From Mesostigma viride (taxonomy: Eukaryota; Streptophyta; Mesostigmatophyceae; Mesostigmatales; Mesostigmataceae): a stretch of 64,000 bases of DNA. Numbering within the stretch: position 1 is the stretch's first letter; each line of letters opens with the position of its first letter. A program made the position numbers and the translations under genes. Positions 30,799-51,880 of this stretch are shown here, in pieces. Location of the stretch: NCBI GenBank assembly GCA_009746045.1, contig RPFO01000256.1:395001-459000 (forward strand), given 5' to 3'. The notes under the pieces are model-generated. The model saw only the letters and a list, made by a program, of their open reading frames with translations, did not search any database and was not told where the DNA came from.

Positions 30799-32538
30799 CC
30801 CGTGTTTTTTTACAACGCGATACATCGCGTTGTAGGGTTAGAACGCGATGTATCGCGTTGTAATCTGACACGTGGCAAACCTATTAAACATGCGATTTTT
30901 GGTCTGAAACTTTCAAGATAGGTCAGAAACATCTCATAGAATTCAAGAAAAAATCCTGGTATTTTTGGTATTTTTTTTGTGACAGCTGCAAACAAATATG
31001 TACCACTGAAATCAGGCATTTTCGCGGGACGAAGGTGAAGACGACGGCGATGGCGGCAGGTAGATCTCGCCAGTTTTCGCGCGAATTTCAGTGGCTGTTG
31101 GGTGGCACGACCATGATGATGCGTTCAAAGGTTGATAATTAGGTTTCTACGAGTTTGTTGAGGTACTGGGGCAAAGGAAACGTAGTTTTTTCCAGTTTCT
31201 CACCCAACTTTCATGCGGAAACCCTGGAAACCGGCATACATATTATTACGTCAAGACTCGGGTCTGCTGCGGCACCATGCTTGGTATTTCCATGGTGTTT
31301 CGACTTCTTAACACATGTTTATTCATTCCGAACGTCCGGACTCTCGGCTAAACCGAGAATTGTGCAGACTTTTATTGGGTAGCGCCGGGCATGATGGTGC
31401 CTGCAAATAGCGTAAGGCGTGACCGTGGCTATTGCTACGGTATGCTGTATTTTCCTGGAAATGGCCTCTGCCACCGGCTCAATAGTAGTGCTTGCAGGCG
31501 TAAGTATATCGTGTTTCTACCTAGTTTCTGCCAGTTTTCCACTTATTTCTACCGACCTCTGCCCAGCCTCTCTAAGACCGCCATCCTACTCGACGTTGCT
31601 TGCATGTCAGCCATAGCAGGTTGCAGTTGTGCAGTATTTAGGTGCTGTATACGTCGTCAAGCCGTGCATATATCGTGAGGATTGGATGTTGATGGTTTAT
31701 ACTGCGTTGATTGTGCAAGAAGACCAGCTAGGTGCCCATAATCATGGTGTATAATCATGTGTTGTTAGCATCTTGCCACCATTTGCTAGCATGCATTCCA
31801 GCGTCATCTTTGCCTGCATGTAAGCTCATGGATCACTCAACCTATCCAAGCCTTGCATTACACGTGCCTCTTTCTTTCAGTATTGCACGCGTTATGGAAT
31901 GAAAACCCAGCACCTCCGTTCCCACGAGGCATGTGCTCAACACGTTGTGAGAGTGGATGATGCTTTGGCTATGGCTGCCTGATTCAGTCATATTAGGTCA
32001 TCCAGTCATGATGTTTGATGCATGTTTGATGCTGTATAACTTCTACAACACCTATTTTCAACGTTTTGACCCTCCAAGCTCACTATGGCCCCGTTTATGG
32101 GGCTCATGTCGTTGCGTCATGTTGTGAAGGGCTCTCATTTTTCCCACTGCGTTGTACTGCGTTGTAATTGTGATGCTAATGAAAAATAGCTCCAGTGGCC
32201 CAATGGGCCTGAGTTTTGTTTCACAGAGCCTGCATATGTTGCCCATAGCTCGTGCAAGAAGCCAGATTTTTTTCATGAACCATTTGTGAATAAGCACATG
32301 ACTTGTGACCTAGGGTCAAGAAATCGCGGTCATGGTCAGACCCCCCTGTATTCAAACCAGTGTATCTCTCTAATGAATTAGCATTTTGTAGGTCTGAGTA
32401 GCTCAAAAAATCCTTTGATTTATGGGCTTTCAGGAAAGTATATACATGACCATGAAAAAAAATTTTCCTTAGGTGCTATACGCGTTCTAAAAAAAGCTTA
32501 CAACGCGATATATCGCGTTCTAATTAAAAAAACACGGG
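30799..32538. mobile_element. TTAA-flanked non-autonomous DNA element (family 4)
   Basis: It is flanked by TTAA (30795-30798 and 32539-32542). The inverted ends are CCCGTGTTTTTTT and its exact complement (13 bp). Subterminal palindromes follow: ACGCGATACATCGCGTTGTA at the left and ACGCGATATATCGCGTT at the right. The related minus-strand LINE tail at about 25305-25385 is an unoccupied version of this site. No ORF is credible. The element is 1740 bp. Confidence 0.84.
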
Positions 32539-32890
32539 TTAATTTAATTCAATTTTAATCCCATGTTCCCCTTCCACTGAGGACTTATGCTCACGTGATG
32601 CCGTCACGTGTCTATTAATTAATTAATTAATTAATTAATTAATCCATCCATCCAGTGTTTTTTTTAGTGGCGTTTTGCCGCCAATTGTGGCGGTGTGGCA
32701 CCAAATTGGTGATTTGTGGCGGTGCCACACCCTTTGGCAAGGGGGTCCATACGCCACAATTTGGCTGTGCTGTTCTACGTTCTCGTTTCCATTCGCCACA
32801 AGAGTGGCCGTGCATATAAGCTGACCCTACTACAGCTGATGCCACGATTGGCTGTGTCAGAACACTCCTCTGCCACTGATTCCGCCACAA

Positions 32891-32972
32891 TTAATTAATT
32901 AATTAATTAATTAATTAATAGACACGTGACTGCGTCACGTGAGCATAAGTCCTCAGTGGGAGGGGAACATGG
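32891..32972 (-). mobile_element. Very short 5'-truncated LINE tail with 13-bp target duplication
   Basis: Only 82 bp of LINE 3' end are present: (TTAA)n, then the CACGTGACTGCGTCACGTG palindrome and GAGCATAAGTCCTC. GATTCCGCCACAA flanks it on both sides (32878-32890 and 32973-32985). Confidence 0.88.
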
Positions 32973-33349
32973 GATTCCGCCACAAACCGCCCTCTAAAAC
33001 AACAACAACAACAACAACTCCGCAGGTGGCGCTGAAGGCCACTCTGCAGTGATCTGTCGGCACTGCATCAGTGAGCAGGGGCCGCATAACACGCACTCGC
33101 TGTATTTTTTGGCCCTTGCAGAGCCGCGCCGGTCTACTTGTAGTTTCTGCGCCAGAGATCATCACGTCGCTGCACCGAGGAGAGTTAGACGAAAGCCCCT
33201 TGGGTGCCACGCCGCACACGGCCGTGCCGGGCCCAAGTTTTGTTGGCTACAAGCCACACGGTGGCCGAGTCAGCAGTTGTTCTGGAAGTTGAAAACGCCA
33301 CACGTGGCCGGCGGAGTGCAAAAACCTTAAAGGAAACCCTGCATCCATC

Positions 33350-33403
33350 CATCCATCAGGGTTAATGCTCCGTGACTTCCCAACGGAAGCACGAATTTAA
33401 TTA
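33350..33403 (+). repeat. LINE 3' tail fragment with stem-loop
   Basis: It contains (CATC)n, GGGTTAATGCTCCGTGACTT, CCCAACGGAAGCACG and a short TTTAATTAA tail. It matches the tail of the minus-strand LINE at 23468-23525, which also has the (ATGG)n run. Confidence 0.75.
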
Positions 33404-33575
33404 AAATGGCGTCTCAGCAGAGAGTGGCTCTCCGCCGGGCTCTGCCTGGGCAACGCATGGCTAACTAATTAAAGCTAGTACATCATCTGGTGTGGCGGCC
33501 CATCATAGGCACACATTAATACATACACAGGGGCGTAGGCCACGGAGCCGCTAAGCCTATCTATGCTACACTGCG

Positions 33576-34470
33576 CTATATTTCCCCAAGGGTGGGTTGG
33601 CTGGGGCGGCAGGGGTCGCCTGCCAGGGCGTGTGGTCGACGTAGATGACCGCCCCCCTCCAGAATACCGGCTTCTTCCCGTGCTGCCTGCCGGAGCTGGA
33701 GGTAGGTCGGCCATAGCTCCCATCGCCGTTGTTGCTGCGCCAGGGTCAAGTCGTCGTCCAAGGTGTAGTGAGTCCTCTCGAGCCGCTTGCGGCGTCTGAG
33801 GAACGAAATCTTGTCCGCCGGGTTCTCAAAGATGAGCAGCAGCGGAGGCGGTCCCACCTTACCCCGCGAGCGGGGAAGGCGGTGGGCCTCCAGCTTGATC
33901 TCACCAATGAGGCCCATGCGGCCAAGGATTTCGTTCTCAAACGCCTGTGCAAGCTTCACGGAGTTCTCACCTTCCACCAGGTCGAAGTTCTTGACGACAT
34001 GACGTTAAGGCTGCGTTTGTCGAGCTCGGCCTCCTCGCGGAGGTCGAGCGTCTGCTGCTTGAGCTGTGCTGCGACGGCGGAGGTGGTGGAGGTGGTGTAC
34101 GTGGTGCTTCAGCATGTCCGCCCAGGTCTGCGGGGGAGGAGCATCACCTGCCGGGCCAGCGGGGGCTGGCTTGGCGGCAATGTCCTTCACCGCCTGGGCG
34201 GTGAGGCCTGCGGTGTCATGCAGGCACTCGATGGCGATGGCGTTGTCCTTGAGCCGCTGGTCGATGTCTCGGAGCTGGGCGGTGATGTCGTCGGTGGTGG
34301 CAGTGGAGGTGGAGGCAAGGAGGGTGGAGGTGGCGGTGGAGATGGCGGGGAGCTCGGCAGCCAGCGTGCGGCCCATGGCTGCCACATCTGCGGCGAGGGG
34401 AGTCACGTGCTGCTCGAAAGCTTCCTTAAGGAGGGCGCGAATGATGGTGTCGGTCGCGGCAGTGGGGGGG
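33576..34470 (-). pseudogene. L1-type ORF1 protein of a LINE, second copy
   Basis: The minus strand gives an N-terminal helical part (34470-34005: LLKEAFEQHVTPLAADVAAM, DDITAQLRDIDQRLKDNAIA). After a frame change (33977-33576) come an RRM-like part (MGLIGEIKLEAHRLPRSRG, PPPLLLIFENPADKISFL) and a C-terminal domain (HYTLDDDLTLAQQQRRWELW). It matches the plus-strand protein at 21674-23093 in the same order. Again no RT ORF follows downstream. It would bind LINE RNA. The frame break makes this copy a pseudogene. Confidence 0.75.
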
Positions 34471-34699
34471 GGATCCAGATCTTGGCTTCACGAGGAGGGA
34501 GCAGAGGGCAAGGCGCTGGAGCCGGGGGCGAGTCATGTGTGGCAGGAGCTGAATGTCAGCAGTTATGTTGCAAGGAATGCCATTCGGCATATGGCAGCGG
34601 TTGTGGGAGAGGAGGTGCAAGCTGTGCACATCATTTGTCCAGTCGTTGACAATTTGCTATTTTTTTAGAATTTCACGTTTTCTCAGCGACGGGGGCTGA

Positions 34700-37330
34700 G
34701 ATTAATTAAGAGGTACCTTGAAATTAAATAAGCCGCATGCCTCCATCAAGATATATTATTGGAGGTGAGTTTCTATTGGCGTAAATGTGTAGTATTGTAC
34801 GACAAAGTGTCAGGGGCGACGGAAAGTACTGAAGTCGTTGAAAATTTGGCGTCGTAGCTCGAGTTACGGTCCTAGGACGTTTTGCTGTACGAGCAACTAT
34901 TTCAACTATACTTCGTAAGTCTACTAGAGTTAGTTCTAAGTGCGTGTCCTTTGGTCGATCCAAAGGCGACAGCGAATGGCCGAATGCGCGTCGCGTCTTT
35001 CATAACAGCTGGATGATGGACGAAGGCAAGACGGCGCGAGAGCACAGCCACCACAAGGAAAGCCACCGGCGGTGGCTGGCAGGTGCGGGAGTGCGGGGCG
35101 ATGGCGACAGGGCCACAGAGGCATTCAGGGATTCTAACACGTCTTCAGTTCTCAAAGTTTCCCACAGTCCTGGTTGAATATATAAGCACAAAGTCTGTCT
35201 AGCGGGTGAATCTGTCCGACGTGATGAAGAAGAGCGCGATGAAATGAAAGAAAGCTGAGGACAGTGTCAACCGTTAAACTCATAAGGATAGTGGTGGACT
35301 ATGCAGGGAAGCCCATGCAAGGAACGCCAACGGTGGTCACGACATTGGTTTATAATCTCAAACGCGACATTTGTTTATAATCTGCCATGTTATAGGAATC
35401 TGCCACGGTTTTACCGTCTGTCATTTTCATCCAGAAATCTTTTTCAGCCGACGTACCGTCTAATTAGAAGTTTGATCTTCTATGGTCTTGATTTCTTTGT
35501 TTCATTGTTGCCTATGCATCTTGTGTGCAGGCAGAAGGCCATGCAAGGCGAGGTGGGCGTGGACGAGGCTCATACAAGATGAAGATGACGCGGTCGATGA
35601 CCTAGGGGGGACTTTGTTCCATTCTAGTCGGCATTTTGCAAGATACCGAGCGTTTAAACTAGGGAGGGTACAAAGCGCCACAAGATGAAGTTTTCTGGCA
35701 TGTTTGGGTACCCTGAAATCGGAAAATTAAGATGGGTTCGACATTTTGTATGAACATTGTATTGACGAAGAAGATAAAGGAAAAAGTAGGAGATACATCG
35801 AGTATGTTGCATGAATCTGACACATTGTGTCTCAATGCGTACAACTTACGTATGCTGGTTCGACCATCATGCAAGGATGAGTCGCGAGCCAAACCTTATT
35901 AAGACGCTATCACATATGATGAAGACTGGCCACTTGTCTGCATGGTTGGCAAACCAAATTCCTGCATGGTTGGCAGGAGAGTGTACTATGGAAGGGGTCT
36001 GGACTATCCCCGTGCGCAATCTTTTTGAGATCATGGTAGCGCCAAAGTTGGGTGACCACTCACTGCATGTGATTGCACGTGCCATAGAGCGAGCGCTGTT
36101 ATAGTCATGGACGCCATCCTCGATGAGGTGCGTCGGCCTCGCAACAAATACTTGGATGATGACTCCCTCATTGAGAAAGTGGTACAGGACCGCAATAACA
36201 ATGAGCAGCAGCAATGCCCTATTCGGGTGGACAGCGATAGCGAGTCGCATGAGTCTGAACTGGAGCAGAAAACCCAGCACATGTGAATGCAGAAATGTGT
36301 GCCATGGGATTATGTGATTTCATGAGGTCTATGTGAAAACAGATATGCATGTCTAGATACGGTGTGTTTTGATGAGACATACGGCTTCAGCATGAAAGCT
36401 TTACCTGGGTGACTTATTTTTTAATGAAAAACCACTTTTTTGATTTAATCCTAAAAACGAGAAACGAGAAAAATACGCCTCGAGCCAACAGTAGAAAAAG
36501 TAGCCAGTCCTGAATAGTTGTCTCACTCAATTATGACTGAGACTGAAAAATGCATTGGAAAGACTTGTCTTCCAGTGCCACCAATGAGAATATGTAATTG
36601 AGTGTATGGTTAGATTGACAATGCAAGCCGCAAGCTAGGGAAGTTATACATACAATATCCCAGCAGCATGGATGAGAATACACTCAAAGGATGTGGCCAA
36701 GGGAAACTAGCTGCATTGCCCAGAAAGCCAAACTCATTGCTTGCCGAGACTTTGTCCATGACAGTAGGCTCTGCATTTGGGCGACATGCTATGCTGACCA
36801 TGCAGTGCTGGCCACAACGGGACGACGTGACTACTTAATTAATGAAGGCCACATGGTATGCTGGCCACGGCTCCCATGGCCCATGGCTGCCATACTGACG
36901 TCGTCTCACTCACAATAATGCCACTCTTCCATGGAGCCCTGCACGGAGCAGAAGCAAAGGATCCCCTCCAAACACTGGCGAGTCCACGCACGAGGCCGCC
37001 AGGGTAAAACCATCCTATAAATAGAGTTGGTACATGTGACCACCACGACAATCACGATCCTGTGGCCCTCACGAAAACCATGGCATGCTAGCACCCGCAT
37101 GGTGCCGCTTAGGACTGCATCCACCCGTGGTGCACGATCAGGCATGCATCTGTTGCCCATTTGGCATCGGTTGCCTTGTCTCACTTGGCATCCAGAGTAC
37201 GATGACCAATGCAGGACACATGGCAGGCTCTCAAGCAGCCGCGTCGTATCCTCTGTTTATGCTATCGTATGTGATAGATAGTGCATATCTCCTTGTGTAT
37301 CCCATAGTAGCATGTACACATTTCAGAGTG
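34700..37330. other. Stretch without recognisable gene
   Basis: I read both strands and found only short open frames without family motifs or splice-consistent exons. A short AT-rich TTAATTAATGA run lies at about 36836. The 3' end of the complex I gene lies immediately to the right, so its 3' UTR must extend into the last few hundred bases. Confidence 0.6.
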
Positions 37331-37333
37331 TGA

Positions 37334-40866
<3,533 letters not shown>

Positions 40867-41221
40867 CTTCGGCTGCCTGCGGACACTGAGCGGGGTTTTC
40901 GCCTTGAAAAATTAATGTCACAACCTGTTGCAAACAAGTATTTGACCGAAAACACGGCGTATGACTTCCCAGGCACTTTCGCACTACTGGGTTATCACCC
41001 GAGGAATGCCGTGACGATGAAGTACCTACGTCTCCATACCTGTAAAAGCCAGAACGTCATTTTCCCGAGCTGGCAAGTGGCATGCAGCCCTCGTGCATGC
41101 CAATCCGCCGCGGCGCGGCAATGGACCAGCCGTCGCCAGTCGATCGTCCGGGACCGGCCGCGGGTAGGGCGATGAGCGTTCTGTGCTCGGCGCGGGCGCG
41201 GCGCGATGCAGCGGGCCGATA

Positions 41222-42170
41222 CAGTCATTCACCCCATTGGGTTGGCTTAAGTTGGGTTCACGCATTAAGTTGGGTCGCAGTTGGCTGTTGGCCGCATGGC
41301 GAACCCAACTTAACAACAAAAGGATGATGGCTGTACTAGCAAAAATCCAACTTAAGGCGTGAATGGGCTCATTCTAGCGCGGTGTGGCAATATTTTTTAC
41401 TGCGGCGACTTATGGCCCGCGCCACCCAACACTTCATCAGTTAAAACCTAGAATTCACTGCGGATCTTCAGCTGGTCACTGCCTTTGTCTATGAGTGGGC
41501 TCAAGGCCGGCCGGCAGCGGCTTGCCGTTTGGCCACCCAGCCACTGCAATTTGGCTATGGTCGGTCAGCCTTTTGAACGGCCTCCTTTTCATCGTCATAA
41601 TGAGGGTTGTTGCGCTCCGCTCTGACATGGCGACGTATTTCGCCGGGATCAGCAGCGTTGTTGGCATTCAGTTCACGTGCAAACTGAACCGTTCACCTCA
41701 TGTCCTGGTCGGAGATAGCCGTGGCCATGGACGGGATTACAGTTTGCGTCGATGCCGTAGGAAGCCGCGGTCGAGGCTGGAGCGGGGTATTGCCGGAATA
41801 GCCACTGCGCCTCTTCCCGACTCTTCGTGTGGCTCTCACCGCCAAATGAAAATTACTCATAGAACTGAACGCGCATGCCCTATGTAGCACACCAAGTTTT
41901 GGCAGTTTTGGCTAGCACGGTGGGGTGTTTCACCTGCCTACATCCGGTTGGATGACTTGCATGTAAGTTTCGAAATACCTTCTTTGGGCAGAATTCTTTA
42001 GTGCAGTTCGATCAGCCTTGACGAGAGCTATCAAAAGACACCTTGAAGTCCATCAGCAGGGCTTGGGGTCGCAAGTTGTGGTAACTTAACGCCTTAAGTT
42101 GGGTTCACGCCTTAAGTTGGGTTGACCCGAAGAAACCCTCGAACCCACCTTAATGCGTGAATGATTGTAC
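41222..42170. repeat. Clustered short inverted motifs (MITE-like)
   Basis: The motif TTAAGTTGGGTTCACGC and its complement occur several times at 41222-41370 and 42085-42170. Both clusters carry CATTCAC at an outer end, in opposite orientation (41226 and about 42161), which gives the interval inverted-repeat borders. About 700 bp between the clusters shows no gene. The (TTG)n array starts 8 bp to the right. The exact element borders and any target duplication are not clear. Confidence 0.45.
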
Positions 42171-42175
42171 TGATC

Positions 42176-43345
<1,170 letters not shown>

Positions 43346-43379
43346 ATGGTGGCGGCGGCACATATCCCTGAGAAGGGGC

Positions 43380-44265
43380 ATATGACTTTTAATACATTAT
43401 AGGCAACTTCCTGCAACGGTAGGATGTAAACTACACCTCCTCTAGGTGGACAAAGGCACCTGCACCACCATGATCTCTCTGAGCTCAAGGGGGGCCTCAC
43501 CTGGCATGGGGTGGAAGATCAGCATGGCTATACAAAGGCTAGGGCATGGCTCCTTTGTGCTCTGATACATCATGGTGGCGCTGGTGCACTTCATGCACCT
43601 GGAGCAGGTGTAGTTTACTGACATTACATCCTACCCTCGCAAGGAAGTAGCCCAGAATGTGGCCATATGCCCCTTTTCAGGGATATGTGCCACATGTACT
43701 CCCAATGGAGTCATGTTCCTCATTAATTAATTCATTAATTAATGAGGAACATCACAGAGAGTGACTCTCTGCATAGGAAGCGCAGGGCTACATTCTTCAT
43801 GCATCATCCTTGCCAGCATGACATGTCCCAACTGTTGTATTGTGGTCCGCACACATGTCACCATTGTCTCAGTTAATGCAATATGCAAGACAGATTAATG
43901 AATGAACATTGCTCTGTTGCCATGCAGGGAGTACATGTAGCACATATCCCTGAGAAGGGGCATATGGCTTCCAATGCAGGTCTACCTAGAGATAGCCACG
44001 CGGCCTTCGCGTCTTTCCTCTCAGACAACTACCCTAGTCCTTCCACGGCGTTGGATCGCCATGCGTCCAGGCATAGCTGTCTCACTTCATATGGCTTTTA
44101 ATACATTATAGGCTACTTCTTGCAAGGGTAGGATGTAAACTACACCTCCTCTAGGTGCACAAAGGCACCTGCACCACCATGATCTCTCTAAGCTCAAGGA
44201 GGGCCTGGCATGGGGTGGAAGATCAGCATGGCTATATACAAAGGCTAGGGCACAGGCATGAGCAT
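43380..44265. repeat. Duplicated block, direct copies of about 170 bp
   Basis: 43390-43550 and 44098-44265 are closely similar direct copies (TAATACATTATAGGC..., GGATGTAAACTACACCTCCT, CTGCACCACCATGATCTCTC). The phrase CACATATCCCTGAGAAGGGG occurs at about 43359 and 43939 (+) and inverted near 43669-43695. An AT palindrome (TTAATTAATGAGGAAC) lies at 43720-43750. This looks like overlapping fragments of one repeat family. No gene is seen. Confidence 0.75.
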
Positions 44266-44389
44266 GAGACAGTGACCGGAGTTGGGGTTGTATTCATCTC
44301 ACCCTCACGACCTGTGTGTAATAAAGTCATTATTTATTCATTGATTGATGTCTTGGGGAGACGCCTGGACTATAACTTAATTGGGGAAT

Positions 44390-44430
44390 TCAGTGCTGCG
44401 TGGTCCCCCAACGGGGACACGAGAATAATA
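44390..44430 (+). repeat. Degenerate LINE-tail stem-loop
   Basis: GTGGTCCCCCAACGGGGACACGAG keeps the CCCAACGGG loop-stem and the CACGAG that ends the LINE tails at 27858 and 33363. An AT-rich stretch follows in place of a clean (TTAA)n tail. Confidence 0.5.
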
Positions 44431-44867
44431 ATCAAGAACTCAGCGATCAATTATGTGAGACTACCATTGCAAAGCAAGCCTGATATGAAACAGTTGATTA
44501 TTACAAGTACTCCAGTTAATCAACTAAAATTGCATGTGGTTGCGTTGGGGAGCCGCGGACCATGAAGCCCTCGAATTTCACGAAATTAGTTGCTCCACTT
44601 ATGATGAAATGAAAATGCCAACGGTTGCAATGGTGCTAACGGTATTGAAAGCATGCCACAGCGTACAATTGCTCACCAGGCTCACTGATGGGTATAATTA
44701 TGAGCTAATCAGTAGTAGTAAAGACTCCTGGCACAGCAGTCCTTCAGGGGATGTATAAATGCTGGTTCACGAGATCCTAATGTGGATGGATCTGCAAGCG
44801 TACCAGGGAAACACATATCATATAGTATCGCAGGATAAGTCTTATTAGGCCATCTGTATGCATACCA

Positions 44868-45464
44868 GGGTGGTCCCACGCGGAATGGGGTAGATTTTTG
44901 CAAGAAAAAAACGCCAGTTTCAATCGTCCGAAAAACGGACATTGCGCCGAAATTCTTGCCGAAAAATTTGCAGCCGAGTGAATTTTCCGCCGGCCGGAAA
45001 GGGTCTCTCTGCAGCTAGACCCTTCGCAAATCGTGCGAAATCGCGCAAAATTTGTTGAAATTGACCAAAACCAGGCCAAAAAAGTGTAAAATCATGCGAA
45101 ATCTTGAAAAATTTGCTCAAATTGACCAAAAACCGACCAAAAAAGTGCGAATTCATGCAAAAAAGTTCGATTGTAAAAAAAATTCGACATGTAAAAAATG
45201 CGTGAGTTCATGCGAAAATTTTCAAAGGGTCTCTCTGCAGCTAGACCCTTCGTGTAAAATTATGCGAAATCCTGTGAAATCGTGTGAAATTGTGTGAAGT
45301 TGTGCGAAAATCGTGCGAAAATCGTGCGAAAATCACGCGAAATTGTGCAAAATTTTGCGGGCGTTCTCAAATCGCCAGAAAAAATTTCGAAACAAAAAGT
45401 CGAAAACAGCGTTTTTTTCTTGCAAAATGCGCGAAAAACTACCCCATTCGGCGTGGGACCACCC
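44868..45464. mobile_element. MITE-like inverted-repeat element, 597 bp
   Basis: The ends are long inverted repeats beginning GGGTGGTCCCACGC and continuing GAATGGGGTAG and GCAAGAAAAAAACGC, with a few mismatches. ACCA flanks both ends (44864-44867 and 45465-45468), a possible 4-bp duplication. The interior has many GCGAAAATCGT-like units and two exact copies of GGGTCTCTCTGCAGCTAGAC (45000 and 45228). No gene is present. Confidence 0.65.
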
Positions 45465-45493
45465 ACCAAACCGCTGTCTATGTCAGTAAACAT

Positions 45494-50660
<5,167 letters not shown>

Positions 50661-51093
50661 TGTTTTCACTTTCCTTTTTGCTCACAGCATGCCTTGCCAT
50701 TTCCAACCAACGGTATGACCGTTGTCCTCCCGGGCTTGGACTAATATGTTTGTATCTTTACATATGATGCTGGTCATGTTTAGGATCTCGTGTCTTTTTT
50801 CTCTCCATCATGAGGCCCCTTGCACGCATTCTAGACCACCATATGAAAAGTGTGATTACTCTTCTAGTTTCAAGAGTGTGGTTCTCGTGGTCTGAAAGCC
50901 GTGTGCATGAGTTCTGGAGATGAAGTGGGAGGATTTCCCTGAACAAAATCTAATAAGTGCTAATATTGAATAATACTTAGTTGGTACGTTATAGTTACAT
51001 GAGTTTGACTTTTTGTGGCGTGGCGGTTTAGATAATAGTAATGATGATAGATAGCGCAACTATTACTGGTTAATAACGAGCCCTCCTTACATC
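50661..51093. other. Spacer between two repeat arrays
   Basis: It is about 430 bp of ordinary sequence. I see no gene, RNA or repeat in it. Confidence 0.6.
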
Positions 51094-51697
51094 GGAGGGA
51101 GGGAGGGAGGGAGGGAGGGAGGGAGGAGGAGGGAGGGAGGGAGGGAGGGAGGGAGGAGGGAGGGAGGAGGGAGGGAGGGAGGGAGGGAGGGAGGAGGGAT
51201 GGGGAGGGATGGGGAGGGAGGAGGGAGGGAGGGAGGGAGGGAGGGGGAGGGAGGGAGGGATGGGGAGGGAGGGAGGGAGGGAGGGAGGGAGGGAGGGGGA
51301 GGGAGGGGGAGGGAGGGAGGGAGGGAGGGAGGAGGGAGGGAGGGGAGGGAGGGAGGGAGGGAGGGAGAGATGTGGGGGGGAGGGAGGGAGGGAGGGAGGA
51401 GGGAGGGAGGGAGGGAGGGAGGGAGGGAGGAGGGAGGGAGGGAGGGAGGGAGGGAGGAGGGAGGGAGGAGGGAGGGAGGGATGGGGAGGGAGGGATGGGG
51501 GGGGAGGGAGGGAGGGAGGGAGGGATGGGGGAGGGAGGGAGGGAGGGAGGGAGGGAGGGAGGGAGGGAGGGAGGGAGGGAGGAGGAGGGAGGGAGGGAGG
51601 GAGGGAGGGAGGGAGGGAGGGAGGGATGGGGGAGGGAGGGAGGGAGGGATGGGGAGGGAGGGAGGGAGGGATGGGGGGGGAGGGAGGGAGGGAGGGT
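51094..51697. repeat. (GGGA)n repeat region with GGA and TGGGGA variants
   Basis: A purine array of about 600 bp. GAGG units and regularly recurring GATGGGGAGG variants break the tetranucleotide phase. Confidence 0.97.
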
Positions 51698-51769
51698 TTG
51701 GTTAATGTACTCACTGCCAGTCACGGGGACTTGTCTTGACTGCACGGTTGCTTTTTATCTGAACAGGGT

Positions 51770-51880
51770 CTGATGGGAACGACGGCAGTGACAGCGACAG
51801 CAGTGGTGGCGACCGCGACCGTGGTACATACTTCTTACGAAGCCGGCCAGTGAAGCCAAACTATAAATATTTGGACTAAG
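51770..51880 (+). CDS. Possible terminal exon of an unidentified gene
   Basis: After a pyrimidine-rich TTGCTTTTTATCTGAACAG, a plausible 3' splice site ending at 51769, one frame reads GSDGNDGSDSDSSGGDRDRG, then TYFLRSRPVKPNYKYLD and a stop at 51878-51880. The acidic Ser/Asp-rich start and basic end look protein-like, but I found no upstream exon. It may equally be a retroelement remnant. This is a weak call. Confidence 0.25.

Larger units (their letters stand above)
28243..32642 (+). mobile_element. LINE copy (RT to 3' tail), split by two TTAA elements
   Basis: RT text starts near 28250 (GCVLSPYLFIIVVDHVMRRA). It is interrupted by the TTAA element 28330-29674, resumes with DLIYADNTTLIACPEDIQTW (about 29763) and runs to a stop at 30662-30664. 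The 3' UTR has the stem-loop CTCCCAACGGAG (about 30773). It is interrupted by a second TTAA element (30799-32538), then ends with GACTTATGCTCACGTGATGC and (TTAA)n at 32615-32642. The 5' end is missing. Confidence 0.78.
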
